Positions 51,016 through 59,055 of a DNA stretch of 64,000 nt are shown here, in pieces. The first letter of the stretch is position 1. Each line of letters starts with the position of its first letter. Source of the DNA: Cryptosporangium phraense (GTDB lineage Bacteria; Actinomycetota; Actinomycetes; Mycobacteriales; Cryptosporangiaceae). The stretch covers positions 121,891 through 185,890 of the forward strand of contig NZ_VIRS01000020.1 of NCBI RefSeq assembly GCF_006912135.1, given 5' to 3'. The position numbers were made by a program, and so were the translations under genes. The notes below the pieces were generated by a model, which was not told where the DNA came from, did not search any database, and worked only from the letters and a program-made list of their open reading frames with translations.

Positions 51016-51848
51016 CTCGCCAGGAGCGTCGTCATCGTCCGGACGGTGGTGGCGATCGCGTCGCGGGCCGGCGACAGGTACTTGCGCGGGTCGACGAGGG
51101 CCGGGTCGGCGGCCAGGGTCTCGCGCACGGCGCCGGTGAACGCGGTGTTCAGGGCCGTACCGATGTTGATCTTGACCATGCCGGCCTTCACCGCGGCGGT
51201 GAGCTCCTCGTCCGGGACGCCGGACGAGCCGTGCAGCACCAGCGGCACCGCGATCGCGTCGCGGAGGGCGGCGATCAGGTCGTGGTCGAGGCGCGCGGTG
51301 CGGCTGGTCATCGCGTGCGAGCTGCCGACCGCGACGGCCAGCGCGTCGACGCCCGTGGCCGCGGTGTAGCGGGCGGCCTCGGCCGGGTCGGTCCGCACGC
51401 CCGGGGCGTGCGGGTCGCCGGCCTTGCCGCCGACCTCGCCGAGCTCGCTCTCGACCCACAGGCCCTGCGCGTGCAGACGCTCGACCGCGGCGGCGGTGGC
51501 GGCCACGTTCTCGTCGTAGGGGAGCTTCGAGGCGTCGACCATGACCGACGAGAACCCGTGGGCGGCGGCCTGGTCGACGAGCGCGCTGTCCTTGACGTGG
51601 TCGAGGTGCAGCGCGACTCCGACGCCGGCGGTCGCGGCGATCGCGGCCGACGCGGCGGCGATCGGGGCCAGACGGTCGCCGTGGAACTTCACCGCGTTCT
51701 CGCTGATCTGCAGGATCACCGGGAGACCGGCGGCCTCGGCGCCGGCGACGATCGCCTCGGCGTGCTCGATCAAGATGACGTTGAAGGCCGGGATCGCGCG
51801 TCCGGCGGCGCGGGCGTCGGCGACCAGGACTCCGGTGGGGACCAGCAT
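51012..51848 (-). CDS. Class II fructose/tagatose-bisphosphate aldolase family protein
   Basis: A 278-residue zinc aldolase. Zinc and substrate residues appear in HLDHVKDSAL, MVDASKLPYDENV, VESELGEVGGKAG, AVGSSHAM and HGSSGVPDEEL, with KINIGTALN phosphate-binding. Length and motifs fit the GatY/KbaY-FbaA group, so it should split fructose- or tagatose-1,6-bisphosphate into DHAP and glyceraldehyde-3-phosphate. It starts 2 nt after the stop of the 1-phosphofructokinase-type gene, forming an operon that would take a phosphorylated hexose from kinase to cleavage. Link to the GH4/ABC island nearby suggests galactose-derived tagatose sugars. Confidence 0.88.
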   Translation of the reverse strand: MLVPTGVLVADARAAGRAIPAFNVILIEHAEAIVAGAEAAGLPVILQISENAVKFHGDRLAPIAAASAAIAATAGVGVALHLDHVKDSALVDQAAAHGFSSVMVDASKLPYDENVAATAAAVERLHAQGLWVESELGEVGGKAGDPHAPGVRTDPAEAARYTAATGVDALAVAVGSSHAMTSRTARLDHDLIAALRDAIAVPLVLHGSSGVPDEELTAAVKAGMVKINIGTALNTAFTGAVRETLAADPALVDPRKYLSPARDAIATTVRTMTTLLAS

Positions 51849-51850
51849 GC

Positions 51851-52861
51851 TCAGCGCTCCGATCGGAGGGGAGCCGCGACGGTCGTCGCGGGGAGGGGTG
51901 GGGCGTCGCCGGCGGTCGGGACCACGGTGACGGTCGGGCGGAATCGGTCGGCGAGCGCGAGGTCGGCCGCGCCGGCCACCGGGGAGGCCACGGCGGCGGC
52001 GGACAGGGCCACCGCGTCGGCGAGGAGCTCGGGCCAGGGGGTGCGGTCGCGGAGCCCGCGGGCCAGCGCGGCGACGGCCGCGTCGCCGGCTCCGGTCGGG
52101 TTGCCGTGCACGACCTCGGGCGGCCGCGCGTGCCACCCGCCGTCGCTGGTCACCGCCACCAGGCCGTCCGGCCCGGCCGACGCCACGACCACCTCGGCGC
52201 CCAGGGCCCGCGCCGCCGCGGCCGCCTCCGGCACCCCGCCGTTCGCTCCGGTCGACGTCAGAAGGGCGGCCAGTTCTTCGGCATTGGGCTTGATCAGGGT
52301 CGGTCCGGCCTCGATGCCCGCCCGAAGCGGCTCGCCGCTCGCGTCCAGAATCGTCGGAACACCGGCCCGTCGGGCGTCCGTAACAAGCACTGCGTAAGCG
52401 TCCGAAGGGAGACCTCGGGGCAGCGAACCGGACAGCACCAGGACGCGCGCCTCCGGCAGGAGAGCGGCGAACCGGCGGCGGAACGCGTCCCACTCGGCCG
52501 AGGTGACCTCCGGGCCGGGCTCCCAGAAGCCGGTCGCGCCGCGGCCGTCGGCGACGGCGAGCGTGCGGCGGGTCTCGCCGGCGATCGGTTCGAACGCGGC
52601 CGGGACGCCGTCGGCGGCGAGCAGGCGCGCGATCCGCGCACCGGTGTCACCACCGAGCAGGCCGGTCGCGAGCACCGGCTCGCCCAGCGCGTGCAGCACA
52701 CGCGCGACGTTCACCCCTTTGCCCCCGGCGCGCTCCTCGGGCGGGCCGACCCGGTGCGTACCGTGCGGGACGAGCGAATCCACGCGGTAGGTGACGTCGA
52801 GCGCCGCGTTGAGCGTCACTGTAAGGATCGTTCCTTGCGCGACTATGCTCGATTCGCTCAT
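51851..52861 (-). CDS. 1-phosphofructokinase / tagatose-6-phosphate kinase family (PfkB-like)
   Basis: A 336-residue hexose-phosphate kinase. It starts with TLNAALDVTYRVDSL and GGKGVNVARVL, the FruK/LacC signature, has IKPNAEELAALL, and the catalytic GAGDAAVAALARGL with the base Asp. It would phosphorylate fructose-1-phosphate or tagatose-6-phosphate to the bisphosphate used by the aldolase downstream. ATG 52861 follows TACATT by six bases on the minus strand, indicating a leaderless start; AACGA repeats overlap that promoter. It is divergent from another PfkB kinase, with only 34 nt between. Confidence 0.87.
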   Translation of the reverse strand: MSESSIVAQGTILTVTLNAALDVTYRVDSLVPHGTHRVGPPEERAGGKGVNVARVLHALGEPVLATGLLGGDTGARIARLLAADGVPAAFEPIAGETRRTLAVADGRGATGFWEPGPEVTSAEWDAFRRRFAALLPEARVLVLSGSLPRGLPSDAYAVLVTDARRAGVPTILDASGEPLRAGIEAGPTLIKPNAEELAALLTSTGANGGVPEAAAAARALGAEVVVASAGPDGLVAVTSDGGWHARPPEVVHGNPTGAGDAAVAALARGLRDRTPWPELLADAVALSAAAVASPVAGAADLALADRFRPTVTVVPTAGDAPPLPATTVAAPLRSER

Positions 52862-52895
52862 GTAACGAATGTAAACGATCATCAGGAGCGCGCTG
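52862..52895. promoter_or_regulatory. Shared promoter with AACGA direct repeats
   Basis: GTAACGA-atg-TAAACGA places two (A)AACGA half-sites 9 nt apart, over the minus-strand -10 TACATT (the leaderless promoter of the 1-phosphofructokinase-type gene). AAACGA also occurs as an inverted pair in front of the DeoR gene at 60395-60420, so the same regulator may act here. AGGAG for the plus-strand kinase is at 52884-52888. Confidence 0.45.
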
Positions 52896-53825
52896 ATGCC
52901 AGTCGCAGATCTCGACGTGTTGGTCGTCGGCGACGCCAACCCCGACCTGGTGCTCCGCGGTGACGTCGTGCCGCGGTTCGGGCAGGTCGAGCAGCTGCTG
53001 ACCGACGCCGACCTGGTGCTCGGGGGTTCGGCGGCGATCACCGCGTCGGGGTGCGCGCGGCTGGGCCTGCGGACCGCGCTGCTCGCGCGGGTCGGCGACG
53101 ACGTGTTCGGGTCGGTGACGCGCGGCTGGCTCGCCGACCGCGGGGTCCGGCTCGAGAGCCCGCGGCCGGCCGCGGGGGAGCCGACCGGCCTGTCGGTGAT
53201 CCTGTCCGGTCCGGACGACCGGTCGATCCTGACGCTCCCGGGGACGATTCCGACGCTTACGCCGGACGACGTGTCGGACGATCTGCTGGCCCGGACGCGT
53301 CACCTGCACGTGGCCTCAGTGTTCCTGCAGCCGGCGCTGGCCGCGGGGCTCGCCGACGTGCTGACGCGGGCCCGGGCGGCCGGCGTGACGACGTCGGTGG
53401 ACACGAACTGGGACCCGTCGGAGAAGTGGGAGGGGATCCGGTCGGTGCTCGCGGTGACCGACGTGTTCCTGCCGAACACGGCCGAGTTGCTGGCCGTGAC
53501 CGGGGAGGCGTCGGCCGAGGCGGCGGCCGCGTCGCTGGTGGCGGCCGGGACGACGGTCGTACTCAAGGACGGCGCCCGGGGCGGGCGCGTGTGGGCGCCG
53601 GAGGGGGAGTTCGCGGCGCCGAGCCTCGCGGTCCCGGTCGTCGACACGACCGGGGCCGGCGACAGCTTCAACGCGGGCTTCCTGGCCGCACGGCTCGGCG
53701 GGGCGTCGCTGGAGGAAGCGGTGGCGTGGGCGGCGGCGGCCGGGTCGCTGAGCACGAGGGCCCCCGGCGGCACCGCCGCCCAGGCAACGGCGCCCGAACT
53801 CCGCGAGGCGCTCACCACCCACTGA
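52896..53825 (+). CDS. PfkB/ribokinase-family sugar kinase
   Basis: A 309-residue carbohydrate kinase. It opens DVLVVGDANPDLVLRGDVV, has LVLGGSAAITASGCARLG, FLPNTAELLAVTG, and the PfkB signature 2 VVDTTGAGDSFNAGFLAARLGG with the catalytic Asp. The substrate is a free sugar or nucleoside, different from that of the phosphofructokinase-type neighbour. AGGAG lies 8 nt before the ATG. It is divergent from the kinase-aldolase operon with a joint control region. Next on the right is a repeat desert. Confidence 0.85.
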   Translation: MPVADLDVLVVGDANPDLVLRGDVVPRFGQVEQLLTDADLVLGGSAAITASGCARLGLRTALLARVGDDVFGSVTRGWLADRGVRLESPRPAAGEPTGLSVILSGPDDRSILTLPGTIPTLTPDDVSDDLLARTRHLHVASVFLQPALAAGLADVLTRARAAGVTTSVDTNWDPSEKWEGIRSVLAVTDVFLPNTAELLAVTGEASAEAAAASLVAAGTTVVLKDGARGGRVWAPEGEFAAPSLAVPVVDTTGAGDSFNAGFLAARLGGASLEEAVAWAAAAGSLSTRAPGGTAAQATAPELREALTTH

Positions 53826-53866
53826 CCGCTTGCCTCGCGGAGCGCCTGCCGCAGCACGCGGCGCTC

Positions 53867-54185
53867 CGCGGATTGACGGGAACTCGGCCTTTGGGGCGGC
53901 GGCGGAGCGCCGCTTTCCCGACAATCCGCGAAGGCGCGGCCCGCGCACCGCGCAGCAGCCCCCGCCGCGCCGCGCCGTGGCGCCGTGCCGCTCCGCGGAT
54001 TGACGGGAACTCGGCGCTTGGGGTGGCTGCTGAAGGCCCGCTTTCCCGTCAATCCGCGCGTGAACCGCCCGCTGCCCACACCGCGCTGCGTCGGCCCGCG
54101 CTGCGTCGGCCCGCGCTGCGCCGCGAGTTGACCGGAAACCGGCCCTTCAGCGGCCGCGGAAGGCCCGCTTTCTCGCGAATCCGCG
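53867..54185. repeat. Three hairpin elements on a ~127-bp period
   Basis: Copies at 53867-53930, 53994-54058 and 54122-54185 are each about 64 nt, with outer arms CGCGGATTG and CAATCCGCG (degenerate in copy 3) and inner arms CGGGAA/TTTCCCG. Starts are 127-128 nt apart. They can fold into long stems and are separated by GC-rich spacers, one of which contains CGCTGCGTCGGCC triplications. Confidence 0.75.
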
Positions 54186-54490
54186 CAGCGCGCGAATCCG
54201 CGCAGCGCGCGCGGACCCTCCGCGCGCCCCCGCCGCGCAGACCCCGCCGCGCAGATGCCGTCACGCCGACGCAGACGCGAAGACGCGCAGACGCCTCCAC
54301 GCACACCCCGCCGCGCGGACGCCTCCACGCACACCCCGCCGCGCGGACCCTCCGCGCAGATGCCGCCGCGCGGACGCCTCCGCGCACACCCCGCCGCGCG
54401 GACCCTCCGGACAGATGCCGCCGCGCCGACGCAGACGCAGCCCTCTCGGCGCGGACGCCTCCGCGCGGGCGCCTCCGGGCGGCGGGCGGG
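54186..54490. repeat. GC-rich tandem array, ~28-bp units
   Basis: From about 54250 to 54480 units of the type GCACACCCCGCCGCGCGGAC plus GCCTCCAC recur (54301, 54329, and degenerate copies around 54378), interleaved with GCAGATGCCGCC. With the hairpins above this makes ~665 nt free of genes between the kinase and the ABC permease. Confidence 0.55.
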
Positions 54491-55312
54491 CTACCCCTTC
54501 AGCCCGCTGAACGTCATCGTCGCGATGAACCGCCGTTGGGCAAACAGGAACGCGACGATCAGCGGAACCGTCGCGATCACGTTCCCGGCCATCAGCTGTC
54601 CCCACTCCGTCCGCCGCATCCCCTGGAACGACGCCAGCCCCACCTGCAGCGTGTACTTCTCGTCGTCGGTGATCGCGATCAGCGGCCACAGCAGGTCGTT
54701 CCAGCTCGACAGCAGCGTGAACACGGCCAGCGTGGCCAGCGCCGGCCGGGCCAGCGGCAGCACCACCGACACGAACGTCCGCAGCGCCCCGGCGCCGTCC
54801 AGAACGGCCGCCTCCTCCAGCTCCACCGGCAGCGACAGGAAGAACTGCCGCATCAGGAAGATCCCGAACGCCGAGGCCAGCCACGGCACGATCGCCGCCC
54901 CCAGCGTGTCCACGATCCCGATCCGCGCGAACATGATGTACGTCGGGATCATCAGCAGCTGGATCGGGATCATCACGGTCGCCAGCACGGCCATGAACGC
55001 CAGCCCACGCCCCGGGAATCGCAGCCGCGCGAACCCGTACCCGGCCAGCGAGCACAGCACCAGGTGCGACACGACGGTCACCGCCGACACGAACACCGTG
55101 TTGAAGAACCACCGCACGATGTGCGATTCGGAGAACAGCTTGGAGTACCCGTCCAGGTGCAGGCCGTGCGGGATGAAGTCCGGCGGCAGCTGGGTGATCT
55201 GCGCCTCCGGCATCAGCGACGTCAGCACCATCTGGACGAGCGGCAGCACGAACAGCAGCGCCAGCGGCATCAAGAGCAGGTGCCACGGAGAGAACGGCAA
55301 TTTGCGCCTCAA
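54491..55312 (-). CDS. Carbohydrate ABC transporter permease (MalG type)
   Basis: A 273-residue inner-membrane permease. It has six helices and the conserved EAA loop ELEEAAVLDGAGALRTFVSVVLPLARPA, with MIPIQLLMIPTYIMF before. It would pair with the MalF-type permease as the channel of a sugar importer. The TTG start at 55312 overlaps the upstream stop (TTGA) and follows GGAGGCGTT. It ends SGLKG. The ATPase subunit is not in the window and may be a shared MsiK-like protein (inference). Confidence 0.88.
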   Translation of the reverse strand: MRRKLPFSPWHLLLMPLALLFVLPLVQMVLTSLMPEAQITQLPPDFIPHGLHLDGYSKLFSESHIVRWFFNTVFVSAVTVVSHLVLCSLAGYGFARLRFPGRGLAFMAVLATVMIPIQLLMIPTYIMFARIGIVDTLGAAIVPWLASAFGIFLMRQFFLSLPVELEEAAVLDGAGALRTFVSVVLPLARPALATLAVFTLLSSWNDLLWPLIAITDDEKYTLQVGLASFQGMRRTEWGQLMAGNVIATVPLIVAFLFAQRRFIATMTFSGLKG

Positions 55313-56259
55313 AACGCCTCCGATCCCCGGCGCCGGTTGTAGATGATCACCGCGGCCGTCAGCAGCAGCGTCACCACGAACAGCAGGTACGCCAGCGCCG
55401 CCCCGTACCCGAGCCGCCGGGTCTGGAACGCCAGCTCGTACACGTAGTACACGACGGTCTGGGTCGTGTTCAGCGGCCCGCCCCTCGTCGTGGTGTAGAT
55501 CAGGTCGAACAACTGCAGCGCGGTGATCGTCTGCCAGACCGTCGCGAAGACGGTGACCGGCCGCAGGTGCGGCAGCGTCACGTGCCGGAAGACCCGCCAC
55601 GGCCCGGCGCCGTCGACGACGGCCGCCTCCACCAATTCCGACGGGATGTCCTGCAGCGCCGCCAGGTACAGCACGGTGGTGAACCCCACCTCACCCCACA
55701 GAGCAATGACGACGAGCGTGAGCAGCGCCTGGCTCGGGCTCTCGAGGAACTGCTGCGCGGGCAGCCCGAGGTGGCGGAGTGCGGCGTTGACGATGCCGAA
55801 CTGCGGGCTGAACACGTACCCGGCCAGGATCCCGGTCGCCGCCGCCGACGCGACGTACGGGACGAAGATGCACGTCCGGTAGAACGCGATGAACCGGATC
55901 TTGCGGTTCAGGGCCACCGCGATCAGGATGCCGAGCACGATCGAGCCCGGCACGAACGTCACGGTGAGCAGCAGTGTCTGCCGGGCCGCGTCCAACGCGC
56001 CGGGGTCGTCGGCCAGGCGCGAATAGTTCCGCCACCCCACGTCGGTCGCGGGCGCGACGCCGTTCCATTTCGTCCGCGAAATGAAGAATGCCCAGACGGC
56101 GGGGAACACGGAGAGGCCGAGCACGATGACGGTGGCCGGGCCGGCGAAGGCCCAGCCGGTGAGCGCGCGGCGGACGGCGCGGCCGCGCGGCGGCCGGTTC
56201 GCGGCGACGGGCGGACGACGCCCGCCGACCGCGAACCGGGGTGGTGTCGCGACGCTCAC
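55309..56259 (-). CDS. Carbohydrate ABC transporter permease (MalF type)
   Basis: A 316-residue permease with six helices and the EAA loop SELVEAAVVDGAGPWRVFRHVTLPHLRPV. It starts GTG 56259 with a basic N-terminus and TM1 WAFAGPATVIVLGLSVFPAVWAF. Its operon order is binding protein (56262), this gene, then the MalG-type permease. It spans 2 nt after the binding-protein stop, so the three are one transcript. Probable substrate is an alpha-galactoside given the GH4 enzyme downstream of the next genes. Confidence 0.9.
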   Translation of the reverse strand: MSVATPPRFAVGGRRPPVAANRPPRGRAVRRALTGWAFAGPATVIVLGLSVFPAVWAFFISRTKWNGVAPATDVGWRNYSRLADDPGALDAARQTLLLTVTFVPGSIVLGILIAVALNRKIRFIAFYRTCIFVPYVASAAATGILAGYVFSPQFGIVNAALRHLGLPAQQFLESPSQALLTLVVIALWGEVGFTTVLYLAALQDIPSELVEAAVVDGAGPWRVFRHVTLPHLRPVTVFATVWQTITALQLFDLIYTTTRGGPLNTTQTVVYYVYELAFQTRRLGYGAALAYLLFVVTLLLTAAVIIYNRRRGSEAF

Positions 56260-56261
56260 GG

Positions 56262-57593
56262 TCAGGAGTCCTCGAGCGCGCCGGCCGACTGCTTCGCGGC
56301 CGCGTCGAGCGCCTCCTTGGGCTGGGCCTTGCCCTGCAGCACCTTGGCGATCGCGTCGCCGACCGTGCGGGACATGTCCTCGTACCCGGCGAGCGTCGGG
56401 CGGGCCTGCTTGGCGTTCTTCAGGTTGTCGAAGAACTTCTGCCCGCCCGGGTACTGCTTGACGTAGGCGGTGAACTGCGGCGTGCTCTGCTCGGACGTGC
56501 GCAGCGGCAGGTTACCGATCGACAGGTTCCACTTCGCGTCGGTCTCCTTGCTGGTCAGCCACTTGAGGAAGTCGCGGGTGGCACCGGCCCGGTTCGGGTC
56601 GTCGTGGTTGAACGCGACCCAGAGGTCGGGGCCGGAGACCGTCTCATGGTTGCCGTTGTAGCCGGGCAACTGCACGACGCCGTAGTTCGTCTTGTGGTTG
56701 GCCAGCTCGAGCATCTCCCAGGGGCCGGACATGATCATGCCGATCCGGCCGCTCCAGAACAGCGGGCTGTACTTCTCGTCGGTCTGGTCGAGGTACATCG
56801 ACTTGTCGTCGACGGCCATCGCGCGCAGCGTCTCGAGCGCGGCGACGCCGGCGTCGCTGTTGAACGCGGGCTTCTTGCCGTCGAGGATCTTCCCGCCGTG
56901 CTGCCAGAGCAGCGGCCAGAGGTGCCAGGTCGTGTCCTCGCTGCCGGACACCGAGTACGCGCTGCCGTAGAAGTTCTTCGCCGGGTCGTTCAGCTTCTTG
57001 GCCGCGGCCCGGAAGTCCTCCCAGCTCCAGTCGTCGGTCGGGTAGGCGAGCTTGGCCGCGTCGAACATCGTCTTGTTGTAGATCAGCGCGATGTTGTCGA
57101 CGAGCGCCGGGACGCCGATGACCGTGCCGTCGGTGGCGGTCGCGGTCTCGCGGGCCGCGGCCGGGAAGTCGTCCCAGCCGAACGACGGGTCCTTCACGTA
57201 GTCGGACAGGTCCTGGGTGCGGCCGCTGTTCGCGAGCTCACCGGCCCAGCTGCCGAACGCGTACGAGACGTCGGGGTAGTTGCCGCCGGTGAAGCCGGCC
57301 GAGAGCTTGGTCAGCAGGTCGTCGGTGAGCGTCGCCCCGGCCGACGTCTTCACGGTGACGTTCGGGTGCAGCGTGTGGTACTCGGCGGCGAGCTTCTCGG
57401 CGGCCTTCTCGGCCTCGGTGGTCTGGCCGGTCCACCAGGTGATCTCCACGGTGGCCTTGGGGTCGTAGCCCTCGGCGGCGTCCTTGCCGCTGCTGGAGGG
57501 CGTCGAGCCCCCGCAACCGGACAGGAACACGGCGGCGCCGACGACGGCGGCCAGGCCGGCCACCGCCCGGCGGCGAGTCGGGGAGTACCTCAT
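56262..57593 (-). CDS. Sugar ABC transporter binding lipoprotein (copy 1)
   Basis: A 443-residue lipoprotein with signal peptide and lipobox LSGC (VFLSGCGGS) and a family-1 extracellular sugar-binding domain starting ITWWTGQTTEAEKAAEKLAAEYH. Ligand-type aromatic and acidic residues occur in DDWSWEDF and FWSGRIGMIMSGPWE. It is closely related along its whole length to the next gene at 57697, showing local duplication. It delivers sugar to the two permeases just downstream. Confidence 0.93.
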   Translation of the reverse strand: MRYSPTRRRAVAGLAAVVGAAVFLSGCGGSTPSSSGKDAAEGYDPKATVEITWWTGQTTEAEKAAEKLAAEYHTLHPNVTVKTSAGATLTDDLLTKLSAGFTGGNYPDVSYAFGSWAGELANSGRTQDLSDYVKDPSFGWDDFPAAARETATATDGTVIGVPALVDNIALIYNKTMFDAAKLAYPTDDWSWEDFRAAAKKLNDPAKNFYGSAYSVSGSEDTTWHLWPLLWQHGGKILDGKKPAFNSDAGVAALETLRAMAVDDKSMYLDQTDEKYSPLFWSGRIGMIMSGPWEMLELANHKTNYGVVQLPGYNGNHETVSGPDLWVAFNHDDPNRAGATRDFLKWLTSKETDAKWNLSIGNLPLRTSEQSTPQFTAYVKQYPGGQKFFDNLKNAKQARPTLAGYEDMSRTVGDAIAKVLQGKAQPKEALDAAAKQSAGALEDS

Positions 57594-57696
57594 CGTTGTA
57601 CCTCTTCGAGGGGTGGGAGGAGTTGGGCCGGATTATGCTCAGTCACGCACGACCGCACAGCATCCGAGCGAAAACGTGCAGTGTGGATTGCGCGGG

Positions 57697-58998
57697 TTAC
57701 CGGAAAGCGTCGCTGGATTCGGTCGCCGCCTGCTCGAGCGCGACGTCGGGATCGGCCTTGCCCTGCAGCACCTTCGCGATCGCCGCGCCGACGTGCCGGG
57801 ACATCTCGGAGTAGCCGGCCAACGTCGGGCGCGACTTCTTGGCGTTGGCCAGGTTGTCGAAGAACGCCTTCCCGCCCGGGTACTCACCGACGTAGGCGGT
57901 GAAGTCCAGCGTGTCCTTCTCGGACGATCGCAGCGGCAGGTTACCGAGTGCGAGGTTGAACCGCGCGTCGACGTCCTTGCTGGTGAGCCACTTGATGAAG
58001 TCCCGCGAGGCCCCGGCCCGGTTCGGGTCCCGGTGGTTGAACAGCACCCACAGGTCGGGGCCGGAGACCGTCTGGTGGTCGCCCCGGTAGCCGGGGAGCC
58101 GGGTGACGCCGTAGTCGAGGTTGGCGTTCGCGATCTGGAGCAGCTCCCACGGCCCGGACATGATCATCCCGATGTGGCCGCTCCAGAACAGCGGGCTGTA
58201 CTTCTCGTCGGTCTGGTCGAGGTACATCGACTTGTCGTCGACGGCCATCACGCGCAGGGTCTCCAGCGCGGCGACGCCGGCCGGGCTGTTGAACGAGGGG
58301 ATCTTGCCCCGCAGGATGTCGCCGCCGTGCTGCCACAGCAGCGGCCACAGGTGCCAGGTCGTGTCCTCGGTGCCGGCGACCGAGTACGCGGTCCCGTAGC
58401 GGTCGTTCGCCGGGTCGCTCAGCGTCTTGGCCGCGGCCCGGAAGTCCTCCCAGGACCAGTCGTCGGTGGGGTACGGCAGCTGGGCGTCGTCGAACATCGA
58501 CTTGTTGTAGATCAGCGCGAGGTTGTCGACGAGCGCCGGGACACCGATGACCTTGCCGTCGATCGTGGTCGCGGTCTGGCGCGCGGACTCCGGGAAGTCG
58601 CTCCAGCCGAACGACGGCTGGAGCACGTAGTCGGAGAGGTCCTGGGTCCGTCCGCTGTCGGCGAGTTCGCCGGCCCAGCTGCCGTAGGCGTAGGAGATGT
58701 CGGGATAGGTCCCGGCGGTGAACGCGGCCGAGAGCTTGGTCAGCAGGTCGTCGGTGAGCGTCGCCCCGGCCGACGTCTTGATCGTGACGTTCGGGTGCAG
58801 CGAGTGGTATTCCGCAGCCAGACGCTCGGCCTTGTCTTCGGATTCCGTGGTCTGGCCGGTCCACCAGGTGAGCGTGACGTCGGCGTCGGGGTCGTACCCC
58901 GACGCCGCGTTCTTCGCGTCACCCAGCGGATTCAGCCCGCAGGCCGAGAGCATGACCGCGGCTCCCACGAGAGTCGTCAGTCTCATCGCGAACCGCAT
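57697..58998 (-). CDS. Sugar ABC transporter binding lipoprotein (copy 2)
   Basis: A ~433-residue paralogue of the protein at 56262-57593, with near-identical blocks SAGATLTDDLLTKLSA, VPALVDNLALIYNKSMFD, TDDWSWEDFRAAAK, TTWHLWPLLWQHGG and VDDKSMYLDQTDEKYSPLFW. The lipobox is LSAC (VMLSACGLN). Differences concentrate in the linker after the lipobox and in a few pocket-side residues, so it may bind a related sugar. It has no permease of its own beside it and lies between the GH4 gene and copy 1. Start may be GTG 59007, ATG 58998 or 58986. Confidence 0.9.
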   Translation of the reverse strand: MRFAMRLTTLVGAAVMLSACGLNPLGDAKNAASGYDPDADVTLTWWTGQTTESEDKAERLAAEYHSLHPNVTIKTSAGATLTDDLLTKLSAAFTAGTYPDISYAYGSWAGELADSGRTQDLSDYVLQPSFGWSDFPESARQTATTIDGKVIGVPALVDNLALIYNKSMFDDAQLPYPTDDWSWEDFRAAAKTLSDPANDRYGTAYSVAGTEDTTWHLWPLLWQHGGDILRGKIPSFNSPAGVAALETLRVMAVDDKSMYLDQTDEKYSPLFWSGHIGMIMSGPWELLQIANANLDYGVTRLPGYRGDHQTVSGPDLWVLFNHRDPNRAGASRDFIKWLTSKDVDARFNLALGNLPLRSSEKDTLDFTAYVGEYPGGKAFFDNLANAKKSRPTLAGYSEMSRHVGAAIAKVLQGKADPDVALEQAATESSDAFR

Positions 58999-59055
58999 GC
59001 CCCACACCCGTCATTCCGTTACCAGAGGAACCCCTAGTGAATGACGGACACTCTC

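Noticed and set aside
53051..55342. 763-codon plus-strand ORF over the kinase, hairpin repeats and permease
   Set aside because: It covers real genes out of frame and the repeat desert, with Arg/Ala/Pro content only.
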